Shown here: piece after piece, positions 7,368 to 13,011 of the stretch
Position numbering within the stretch: position 1 is the first letter of the stretch
Layout of the letters: each line of letters opens with the position of its first letter
Origin: an uncultured Bacilli bacterium
GTDB lineage: Bacteria > Bacillota_I > Bacilli_A > RF39 > UBA660
Direction of reading: 5' to 3'
Assembly: GCA_947591175.1 (NCBI GenBank)
Contig: CANQDB010000030.1
Coordinates: 1 to 13,011 of the forward strand
DNA: 13,011 bases
Notes under the pieces: generated by a model
The model's input: only the letters and a program-made list of their open reading frames with translations
Databases searched by the model: none
Told to the model about the DNA's origin: nothing
Position numbers and translations under genes: made by a program

Positions 7368-8525
7368 ATGGGATTATTTCAAAAGATAAAGAAGTTATTT
7401 AATAAAGAAGAAATTGAAAAAATCGAGGATGTTCCAGAAGAACAAGTTGCTGTAAAACTTGATTCGCCAGTTAAAGAAGAACCAATCGATGTCGACCAAG
7501 TAGTCAAAGAGTATAAAGAATACGAAGAAAAAACGGAATTAAAACGTTTAGAGAAATCTAAAAAGAAACGAGAAGAAAATAAAAAAGAACAACAATTAAG
7601 AGATGTTAAAGTTTATGAAAAGGGTCTTACTAAGACGAGACAAAATTTTGTTTCGCGGCTCTTGGAGTTAACTTCGAAAACTAAGAGAATCGACGATGAT
7701 TATTTCGATGAATTAGAGGAAATTTTAATTATGGCTGATATCGGGGTTCATACAGTCATGGGCTTTATGGATCGTTTAAAGAAACGTGTCAAGGCCGAAA
7801 GAATAGAAGATCCTGAGTATTTGAAGGAAGTAATAGTCGATGAGCTTTTCATTATCTACGTTAACGATGAAGTGTTGGTTAACAAGATTCAATATGCGAA
7901 AGATGGACCTACAGTTATTTTATTTGTCGGTGTAAATGGAGTAGGGAAGACGACGACAATTGCGAAACTTGCTTGGAAGTTAAAAGAAGAGGGCAAAAAA
8001 GTTTTGCTTGTTGCGGGTGATACTTTTAGAGCCGGAGCTACAATGCAGTTGAAAGAGTGGAGTGAAAGAGTCGGAGTTTCTTTCTGTGGTAAGGAAGAAG
8101 GAGTCGACCCCAGTAGTGTAGTTTTCGATGGTGTGACTTTAGCGAAGAACGAAAATTACGATGTCGTTTTAGTCGATACAGCAGGACGTTTACAAAATAA
8201 AGTAAACTTGATGAAAGAGTTGGAGAAGATCAATAAAGTAATCGGCAACTTAATTCCAGGAGCACCCCAAGAGACTCTATTAGTAATCGATGCTACGACT
8301 GGGCAAAATGGAATAAGTCAAGCGAAAAGTTTCAAAGAGATTACGAATATTACAGGAATTGTCCTTACGAAACTTGATGGAACGGCAAAAGGCGGAATAG
8401 TTCTTGCTATCAAAGAAGAAGTTAAAGTTCCAGTCAAGTATATCGGTTTAGGAGAACGTAAAGAGGATTTACAAGTATTCGATATCGAAAAATATATTTA
8501 TGGACTCTTTAAAGACATTCTTTAG
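7368..8525 (+). CDS. ftsY: Signal recognition particle receptor FtsY
   Basis: FtsY is the SRP receptor GTPase that docks ribosome-SRP complexes at the membrane translocon. The 385-residue protein has a short amphipathic N-terminus (GLFQKIKKLF), an acidic/basic charged A region (to about 90), an N domain, and an SRP-type GTPase G domain. The G domain shows GVNGVGKTT (178-186, P-loop), DTFRAGA (208-214), DTAGR (250-254) and TKLDG (314-318). A TGQNG element (291-295) and KYIGLGE near the end also fit FtsY. AGGAGGG lies just upstream of the ATG. The stop TAG overlaps the SD of ylxM, so the two are translationally coupled. Confidence 0.97.
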   Translation: MGLFQKIKKLFNKEEIEKIEDVPEEQVAVKLDSPVKEEPIDVDQVVKEYKEYEEKTELKRLEKSKKKREENKKEQQLRDVKVYEKGLTKTRQNFVSRLLELTSKTKRIDDDYFDELEEILIMADIGVHTVMGFMDRLKKRVKAERIEDPEYLKEVIVDELFIIYVNDEVLVNKIQYAKDGPTVILFVGVNGVGKTTTIAKLAWKLKEEGKKVLLVAGDTFRAGATMQLKEWSERVGVSFCGKEEGVDPSSVVFDGVTLAKNENYDVVLVDTAGRLQNKVNLMKELEKINKVIGNLIPGAPQETLLVIDATTGQNGISQAKSFKEITNITGIVLTKLDGTAKGGIVLAIKEEVKVPVKYIGLGERKEDLQVFDIEKYIYGLFKDIL

Positions 8526-8533
8526 GAGAAGTT

Positions 8534-8824
8534 ATGGAAGATAAAATATATTTGAATAACCTATACGATTATTATGGAGAATTGCTTACCGAAAAACAAC
8601 GCGATTACTTCAAAGCCTCGTACTTTAACGACTGGTCTTTAAGTGAGATTGCCGAACATTATGGTGTTAGTCGAAATGCGGTGTACGGACAATTGAAACA
8701 AGCGGAAGAACATCTTTTAAAGTACGAACACATCTTACAACTATATCAAAAAAGAATAAAAATAATGGAATTGTTAAAAGAAGAAAGAGAGGATTTGATT
8801 AAGGAAATCGAGCCGCTCTTATAA
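8534..8824 (+). CDS. ylxM: YlxM family putative DNA-binding protein (UPF0122)
   Basis: This 96-residue helical protein contains a sigma-70 region-4-like helix-turn-helix at about 35-57 (SLSEIAEHYGVSRNAVYGQL) and a charged C-terminal helix. Its size and motif fit the YlxM family, which in Firmicutes is encoded beside ftsY and ffh and is thought to act with or regulate the SRP pathway. The GGAG SD is formed across the ftsY stop codon, and the intergenic gap is 8 bp. Instead of ffh, the next gene is a HerA-like ATPase gene 15 bp downstream. Confidence 0.92.
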   Translation: MEDKIYLNNLYDYYGELLTEKQRDYFKASYFNDWSLSEIAEHYGVSRNAVYGQLKQAEEHLLKYEHILQLYQKRIKIMELLKEEREDLIKEIEPLL

Positions 8825-8839
8825 AAAGGGGAAGATATT

Positions 8840-10969
8840 ATGTTTGAAAAGATTACCTACATTAGTGATGAGGGGGCTACGGTCAAAGTAGCAAAGGACG
8901 CCCAACTCGCAACTAATTTAATGAACTTGCACGTCGTTTTTGAAGATGAAAAGAAAAAAATCTTGGGTGAAGTAGATGATATTACCGAGGATACTGTAAA
9001 GGTTCATTTTTTAGGCGAACTAGAAGGTAATCGTTTTGTTGGTGGTGTAATTAGAAAACCGAATTTGAATGCGAATGTGCGGATTATTACGCCAGAAGAA
9101 ATGACTCTAATTGTCGGTGTGGATAAGCCCGATAATATGAAATTGGGTGTCAGTCCTCTATATGATAACTGTGATATTCATGTTAATATTAACGATATGT
9201 TCAGTAACCATATGGCTATTTTTGGTAACAGTGGAAGTGGTAAATCTTGTGGTGTAACGAGGCTTTTACAAAACGTTTTCAATGATCCATCGTTTGTTCC
9301 TTTCCGTTCTAATTTCTTTATTTTTGATTCCTCTGGTGAATATCGAAATGCCTTTAAAGACTTAAACAAATTAAATCCAAACTATCATTTTAAATTTTAT
9401 ACCACTAACTATAACGAACCTGATACAGAGCAATTAAAAGTTCCTTTGTGGTTACTTAATACAGATGATTTTGCTTTATTATTGGGAGTTACTCAACATT
9501 CACAGTTACCGATTATTGAACGAATGGTAAAACTAGTTTACATATTTAATCAAAAAGATGTAAATTCGGACGCTTATAAGAATCACTTGATTGCTAAAGC
9601 CATCATGACGGTTCTTTATTCGAATGAAACATCGACTAGTAAACGTAATGATATTTTCTCAATCATCGGTAGTTGTTCAACTCATGCTTTCAATTTAGAG
9701 TCTCCCGTTCAAGGAATAGGATATACTAGAAAATTTAGAGAATGCTTTGCGATTGATTCGAATGGTCAATTCTCAGAAAGTGTTCTAATTACTCAATATG
9801 TTTCAAATTTTATTCAACCGGAACTTGACAATTATGAGCCCGAAGAAAACTGTTTCTTTACACTTGAAGACTTGGAAAAGGCTCTTAACTTTACACTTAT
9901 TTCGGAAGGATGGTTAAGGAACGAGAACACTTATGGTGATGCTGTAACGATTCGTGTACGCTTACATTCCCTTATCACTGGTAACTATGCTAAATATTTT
10001 GAATGTCGTACTTACATGACAACTCAACAATTTATTTCTTCGTTAATTATGACAAGTGATGCTAAAGCCAAATGTCAAGTTGTCAACTTCAATTTGGATG
10101 ACGTTGATGATAGCTTTGCAAAGACTTTAACAAAGATTTTTTCACGTATTTTATTTGAATTTACCAAGGCTTTAAAAGATCGGGGAAGTCTTCCTTTCAA
10201 CCTTTTCTTGGAAGAAGCACATCGTTATATTCAACACGATAGTGATGAATTCATTTTAGGATATAACATTTTTGATCGTATTGCTAAAGAGGGCCGTAAG
10301 TATGGAATTATTTTGAATTTAATTTCCCAACGTCCAGTAGAAATTAGTGAGACAGTTATTTCACAGTGCTCTAACTTCTTAATATTTAAGATGAATCACC
10401 CAAGAGATATCGAATATATTAAAAAGATGGTTCCAAATATTAGTGAAGAAATCGTCGAAAAGCAGAAAACTTTGCAACCTGGTAACTGTATGGCTTTTGG
10501 AACAGCCTTTAAAATTCCTTTGATAGTACATATGGAAATGCCTGATCCTGCTCCTTATAGTGCCAATGCTGATGTCTTTAATAGATGGACTTTGTCGGCC
10601 AATCTAGTTAATGAGCCTACAAATAATATCAATGCTACTGTTAATTCTACATCTGCTGTGGCAAATGGAGTTGTAAAAACTACTGGTGAATCAACTGTAC
10701 AAATAGGATCACCTCAACCTGCTCCTACAAAAGAAAGGTTTATTATTTCAGACGAGGAACAAAAACCTGGTGTAGATTCTAATACGATTCAATCAGTAGC
10801 AGCTGCTATCGATAGTGTTATTCCTGTAGCTACAGCTCCTAATCCTATATCTGCTCAAGTAACTAATCAAACTACTGTGCCACCGACAACAACGGCACCT
10901 ACAATTAATACTGTAATACCAACCATTCCTGTTGTAGATTCTATTCCACCTATCAATGAAAATCAGTAA
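8840..10969 (+). CDS. herA: HerA/DUF87-type P-loop ATPase (FtsK-HerA superfamily)
   Basis: HerA-like proteins are hexameric DNA-pumping ATPases; they work in end resection with NurA in archaea and pair with various nucleases in bacterial defence systems. The 709-residue protein has an N-terminal beta-rich region like the HAS barrel (1-110), Walker A GNSGSGKS (129-136), FDSSGEY (162-168), PLWLLN (202-207), Walker B LFLEEAH (455-461), a conserved EGRKYG (484-489) and SQRP (496-499). Residues from about 590 to the end form a low-complexity tail rich in Thr, Pro, Val and Asn, unlike the core. AAGGGGAAG precedes the ATG, 15 bp after ylxM. No NurA, SIR2 or other nuclease gene is adjacent, so a defence role is unsupported; housekeeping DNA translocation is equally possible. 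The symbol reflects family only. Confidence 0.88.
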   Translation: MFEKITYISDEGATVKVAKDAQLATNLMNLHVVFEDEKKKILGEVDDITEDTVKVHFLGELEGNRFVGGVIRKPNLNANVRIITPEEMTLIVGVDKPDNMKLGVSPLYDNCDIHVNINDMFSNHMAIFGNSGSGKSCGVTRLLQNVFNDPSFVPFRSNFFIFDSSGEYRNAFKDLNKLNPNYHFKFYTTNYNEPDTEQLKVPLWLLNTDDFALLLGVTQHSQLPIIERMVKLVYIFNQKDVNSDAYKNHLIAKAIMTVLYSNETSTSKRNDIFSIIGSCSTHAFNLESPVQGIGYTRKFRECFAIDSNGQFSESVLITQYVSNFIQPELDNYEPEENCFFTLEDLEKALNFTLISEGWLRNENTYGDAVTIRVRLHSLITGNYAKYFECRTYMTTQQFISSLIMTSDAKAKCQVVNFNLDDVDDSFAKTLTKIFSRILFEFTKALKDRGSLPFNLFLEEAHRYIQHDSDEFILGYNIFDRIAKEGRKYGIILNLISQRPVEISETVISQCSNFLIFKMNHPRDIEYIKKMVPNISEEIVEKQKTLQPGNCMAFGTAFKIPLIVHMEMPDPAPYSANADVFNRWTLSANLVNEPTNNINATVNSTSAVANGVVKTTGESTVQIGSPQPAPTKERFIISDEEQKPGVDSNTIQSVAAAIDSVIPVATAPNPISAQVTNQTTVPPTTTAPTINTVIPTIPVVDSIPPINENQ

Positions 10970-10988
10970 GGCTATTTAAGCCTTTTTT
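10968..10988 (+). terminator. Terminator of the ftsY-ylxM-herA operon
   Basis: AAGGCT (10968-10973) and AGCCTT (10979-10984) form a 6-bp stem with a 5-nt loop, running into six Ts. The stem begins inside the herA stop codon. Confidence 0.75.
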
Positions 10989-11009
10989 ATAAGGAATTTT
11001 CTCCTTATA
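10988..11009. repeat. Second hairpin after herA
   Basis: TATAAGGA (10988-10995) and TCCTTATA (11002-11009) are perfect reverse complements around a 6-nt loop. No T-tract follows on the plus strand. It may back up the preceding terminator. Confidence 0.6.
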
Positions 11010-11031
11010 GAGGATAAGATGAAATATTAAA

Positions 11032-11053
11032 GGAGTGCCATAAAAGGCACTCC
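11032..11053. repeat. Third, GC-rich hairpin after herA
   Basis: GGAGTGCC (11032-11039) and GGCACTCC (11046-11053) form a perfect 8-bp GC-rich stem with loop ATAAAA. The flanks are A-rich on the plus strand. On the minus strand the stem is followed by TTTAATATTT, so it could weakly terminate transcripts coming from the right, such as read-through from the insertion sequence. Confidence 0.6.
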
Positions 11054-11183
11054 AAAATAAATCGTATCACTATGAATTTAAAAAGTTTATTTATTATATT
11101 TATGGTGGTAACCTCTTTATGATTTATAATTTAATGGAATATTTACATTTAGGGCAGATAACTGAAATATATTTTATGGTGAC

Positions 11184-11309
11184 TTCTCAAAGTAAACGCA
11201 ACTTGTAATGCCTATATTTAAAAGACAAAAGTAAACGCAACTAAAAATCAATTTAAAAAAGCATGCCAAATTTTCTAAAAAATGATAAATTCTCAAAGTA
11301 AACGCAATT
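11184..11309 (+). repeat. Three dispersed ~20-bp repeat units
   Basis: Direct copies of the unit TTCTCAAAGTAAACGCAAYT lie at 11184-11202, 11223-11241 (degenerate first half, perfect AGTAAACGCAAC) and 11290-11309. All are in the plus orientation, spaced 39 and 67 bp apart. They match the units at 19-38, 52-70 (inverted), 11556-11575, 11614-11632 and 11638-11657. The spacing is too irregular, and the unit too variable, for a CRISPR array. No protein gene is seen in this stretch. Confidence 0.75.
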
Positions 11310-11398
11310 TTAACTTTTAATAAAATTTTAAGGGGAAAATATCAGTATTTTAGATGATTAACATGATCAAGATGATATCATAATATTCAGAATTAAGA

Positions 11399-11527
11399 AT
11401 GTCTTGCCAGACGGGCCTTACTTTCTTTTGCGGAAAAGAAAGTAAGCAAAGAAGCCGGGAAAGGTTTATAAAACAACCTCGTCGGTTGGGCATTCTTTCT
11501 TATAAGAAAGAATCAAAGAATTTTTAG
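11399..11527 (+). repeat. GC-richer block of nested hairpins, possibly a mobile structured element
   Basis: Local GC is about 47% over 11401-11490, clearly above the surroundings. Hairpin A has a perfect 13-bp stem (11417-11429 with 11434-11446, loop GCGG). A small stem CAACC/GGTTG lies at 11474-11478 and 11484-11488. Hairpin B is a perfect 22-bp palindrome (11492-11513). A and B share a CTTTCTT...AAGAAAG core and both are followed by CAAAGAA, so they are repeated modules. A 42-codon frame (ATG 11399, stop 11525-11527) runs through it and encodes KESKQR and KKESKN copies. It lacks an SD and is probably a by-product of the repeats. I recall similar hairpin blocks between genes in many bacteria, but cannot name a family. 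Confidence 0.6.
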
Positions 11528-11555
11528 TATAAAACTTAAAAGTGTATTGTACAAA

Positions 11556-11575
11556 TTCTCAAAGTAAAAACAATT
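11556..11575 (+). repeat. Single ~20-bp repeat unit
   Basis: TTCTCAAAGTAAAAACAATT is a further plus-orientation copy of the repeat, downstream of the hairpin block. It matches the 11290-11309 copy except at two central positions. Confidence 0.7.
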
Positions 11576-11613
11576 ACAATTGATTGTTAGTTTTATTTTT
11601 ATAAATATAGTTA

Positions 11614-11675
11614 TTCTCATAGTAATTGCAACACTTATTCTCGAAGTTAATGCAATTCATGTCGTAAAAATTGTG
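11614..11675. repeat. Repeat module copy 2, cut by the IS end
   Basis: Units at 11614-11632 (TTCTCATAGTAATTGCAAC) and 11638-11657 (TTCTCGAAGTTAATGCAATT) are spaced 24 bp apart, exactly as in copy 1. The match to 1-55 runs from 11620 to about 11674. Beyond this, copy 1 continues into an inverted unit, while here the sequence changes to the putative terminal repeat of the IS3-family element. Confidence 0.75.
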
Positions 11676-11698
11676 CATTAGTCAAGAAAAAGTAGACA
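11674..11698. repeat. Putative right terminal inverted repeat of the IS
   Basis: Read inward, it begins TGCATTAGTCAAG and ends AAAAAGTAGACA. The starting TG and the AAAAAGT-GACA core fit IS3/IS150-type ends. The matching left end is not in the window, so the exact boundary is inferred from family pattern and from loss of homology with copy 1 of the repeat module. Confidence 0.5.
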
Positions 11699-11731
11699 AA
11701 AAATGAAGAAAATAGGGGGGATTAAGAAAAG

Positions 11732-12550
11732 TTAATCCTCTTTATTATAGTAGAAATGTTTAAATTGAGCCGGAGTAAGATATTTTAAAGCGGCTTGAGG
11801 CCTTTTATTGTTAAAGAAATAAATGTATTCATCAATTTGCTTAGGAATATCGTCACAAGAATTAATTTTAAAATCAATAAATAATTCTTCTTTAATCCAG
11901 CCATTAATAGCTTCCATGGCACCATTTTCAGTAGGAGTACCTGGCTTAGACATGGAATGTATGATATTATATAAGTGAAGAGATTCATTGAATTTCTTTG
12001 AAGAGTATACAGAACCTTGGTCGGTATGCAAAATCATTTCGAGGTCTTTATATTCTTCTTTTTTAGTGATTAAATCATTCAAACCATTGTGATAAGTGTT
12101 TGGATCACCTTTTTTATCGGATAAAGAATAAGCAACAATTTCGTTGTTAAATAAATCCATAAAAAGAGTTAATTCATAATAATGTTTGTTAGCCCAAAAG
12201 GCCGTCATATCCGAAACAACAAGTTGAAAAGGTCTTAAGGGATTAAGTTCGGCTAAAATAAAATTAGGGAAACATTTAAGCTCACGAGAGGATTTTTGAC
12301 CTCTTCTTTTGAAATGTCTAGATTCTGATTTAATACCTAAAAATTTACAAATTTTATGAGCATAGTTGTCGGAATAAACAACACCCAATTCATTTTTAAT
12401 AAAAGCATTTAACCAACGATAGCCATGAGAAGGGTATTTACTATGATATTGATCAAAAAGATTACAAGCATCAATTCTGTTCAATTCTCTAATTGAAGGA
12501 TTAGATCTTCTTTTAAGCCATTTGTAAAAACCAGAACGATTAATATCCAT
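11732..12550 (-). CDS. IS3-family transposase OrfB (DDE integrase core)
   Basis: OrfB carries the rve/DDE integrase core. From the ATG at 12550 it is 272 aa, with D114 (VVSDMTAFWA), D177 (LHTDQGSVY) and E213 (NGAMEAINGW). The last two are 35 residues apart, giving an intact DD(35)E, and PQAALKYLTPAQF is the usual C-terminal motif. The frame continues upstream without a stop to the A-run at 12670-12676 and reads ELSNKYSIYSLCNEMDINR, the expected OrfB N-terminal segment. The natural product is therefore the OrfAB fusion made by -1 frameshifting, and the ATG at 12550 is only the first available Met. No disabling mutation is seen, so it may be active. Confidence 0.93.
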   Translation of the reverse strand: MDINRSGFYKWLKRRSNPSIRELNRIDACNLFDQYHSKYPSHGYRWLNAFIKNELGVVYSDNYAHKICKFLGIKSESRHFKRRGQKSSRELKCFPNFILAELNPLRPFQLVVSDMTAFWANKHYYELTLFMDLFNNEIVAYSLSDKKGDPNTYHNGLNDLITKKEEYKDLEMILHTDQGSVYSSKKFNESLHLYNIIHSMSKPGTPTENGAMEAINGWIKEELFIDFKINSCDDIPKQIDEYIYFFNNKRPQAALKYLTPAQFKHFYYNKED

Positions 12551-12597
12551 TTCATTGCAAAGAGAATAAATAGAATACTTATTAGATAATTCAAGGA

Positions 12598-12963
12598 CTA
12601 CTTCGTATTCTTTTTGGAGAAAGTAATGAATACCTTTTCTTCCATACCACCTTCTTTCACCATATAACCTTTTTTTAATCTAGCAATCTCAATATCTTTC
12701 TTCATTAACATTTTTTTAAGTTCAGAATTTGATAAATCATCATAATTAGGATCAGAAGACAAATCATTAAGAAGTTTAAAATCATCAACAAATTCGATTT
12801 TAGGATCAAAACAGTGATTGTCTTTATTGTAAGCAGTAATCCATTTTTCTAAAGTTTTAAGAGGAACATTATATTCTTTAGCAGTTTTAATAGTAGAAGC
12901 ATTGTGAAGACAAATATCTTCAGATAATTTTTTCTTAAGTTCAGTACTATAATGCATGTTCAT
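12598..12963 (-). CDS. IS3-family transposase OrfA (helix-turn-helix and leucine zipper)
   Basis: OrfA binds the element ends and supplies the N-terminus of the OrfAB transposase. The product (121 aa from the ATG at 12963) has a helix-turn-helix (about 5-45, including TIKTAKEYNVPLKTLEKW) and a short heptad helix (LSNSELKKMLMKKDIEIARL) typical of the family. Alternative starts are 12975 and 12957; the 12975 ATG abuts the AAAGG SD, so 12963 is preferred. The slippery run A-AAA-AAA (12676-12670) follows codon TTA. The -1 frame has a TAG immediately upstream of it, which confines the shift to this run. Without shifting, translation ends at 12598-12600. AT-rich -10-like sequence lies upstream at 12976-13011. 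Confidence 0.9.
   Translation of the reverse strand: MNMHYSTELKKKLSEDICLHNASTIKTAKEYNVPLKTLEKWITAYNKDNHCFDPKIEFVDDFKLLNDLSSDPNYDDLSNSELKKMLMKKDIEIARLKKGYMVKEGGMEEKVFITFSKKNTK
12670..12676 (-). promoter_or_regulatory. -1 programmed frameshift site of the IS
   Basis: On the minus strand, seven As read TTA AAA AAA GGT in the OrfA frame, a classical A-AAA-AAA slippery heptamer. A -1 shift here joins OrfA to the open OrfB frame (reading on as LYGERRWYGRKGIHYF). No strong stimulatory hairpin or upstream SD-like stimulator is obvious. Confidence 0.8.
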
Positions 12964-13011
12964 AATTAGACCCATCCTTTCATTGTATATATTTCAATAT
13001 AATTGTATAAG

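Larger units (their letters stand above)
11674..13011 (-). mobile_element. IS3-family insertion sequence (partial at the window end)
   Basis: The element contains orfA and orfB in the classical arrangement, with orfB in the -1 frame and an A7 slippery run at 12670-12676. The orfB-side end is placed at about 11674-11698. There a 25-bp stretch begins with TG and contains AAAAAGTAGACA, which resembles the terminal inverted repeats of the IS150/IS3 group (compared from memory). The position also coincides with the break in homology to repeat copy 1. The opposite end and any target duplication lie beyond base 13011. A weak hairpin (11719-11725 with 11732-11738) overlaps the orfB stop. Confidence 0.85.

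Noticed and set aside
8840..10969. HerA-nuclease antiphage defence module
   Set aside because: No SIR2, DUF4297, NurA or other nuclease gene is adjacent; the neighbours are housekeeping SRP genes and an insertion sequence.
11072..11122. 16-codon frame encoding a hydrophobic peptide (MNLKSLFIIFMVVTSL)
   Set aside because: It has no SD or promoter and is too short to distinguish from chance in AT-rich DNA.
11399..11527. 42-aa ORF as a real gene
   Set aside because: There is no SD, and its sequence is dictated by two hairpin repeats, so it is better explained as a structured element.
11184..11657. Possible CRISPR array from recurring ~20-bp repeats
   Set aside because: Unit spacing varies from 24 to 266 bp, units diverge, one copy elsewhere is inverted, and no cas gene is present.
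1..13011. Alternative genetic code with UGA as tryptophan
   Set aside because: TGA ends the gene at 2781 immediately before the next SD-preceded ATG, and tryptophan is encoded by TGG throughout.

Overview
This window comes from an AT-rich, low-GC Gram-positive-type bacterium, most likely a Bacilli/Mollicutes relative (Erysipelotrichales-, RF39- or Acholeplasma-like; inferred from gene content and composition). It carries RNase Y and an RNase J-family nuclease, FtsY with YlxM, and strong Shine-Dalgarno (SD) and sigma-A-type promoter signals. UGA reads as stop: TGA closes the gene ending at 2781 just before the next ATG, and tryptophan is TGG. This is therefore not a Mycoplasma/Spiroplasma-type code.

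Layout. 1-188 holds a repeat module and a perfect-consensus promoter for rny (189-1739), followed by a terminator. 1805-3719 is a separate unit (promoter, unrecognised genes, hairpin terminator). Its first gene appears to be split by an in-frame TAA at 2104-2106. On the minus strand come an RNase J-family gene (5384 to 3702, own promoter) and upstream of it two tandem paralogues (6299 to 5481 and 7207 to 6338). The paralogues share a Cys-His-Asp pattern that looks transglutaminase-like. From a divergent promoter region, ftsY (7368-8525), ylxM (8534-8824) and a HerA/DUF87-type ATPase gene (8840-10969) form a tight plus-strand operon.

10970-11673 is an accessory intergenic stretch with no convincing protein gene. 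It holds serial hairpins, a scattered family of ~20-bp repeats (consensus TTCTCAAAGTAAACGCAAYT), and a GC-richer block of near-perfect hairpins at 11399-11527. From about 11674 to the window end lies an IS3-family insertion sequence on the minus strand (orfA, orfB, intact DD(35)E, -1 frameshift site). Its end seems to interrupt a second copy of the repeat module found at 1-70.

Together: RNase Y and RNase J are the main mRNA-decay enzymes of Firmicutes and lie within 4 kb of each other. FtsY and YlxM belong to co-translational membrane targeting, but ffh, the usual ylxM neighbour, is replaced by a HerA-like translocase gene. The most interesting unknowns are the paired Cys-His-Asp proteins, the interrupted gene, and the repeat family at both edges of the segment.
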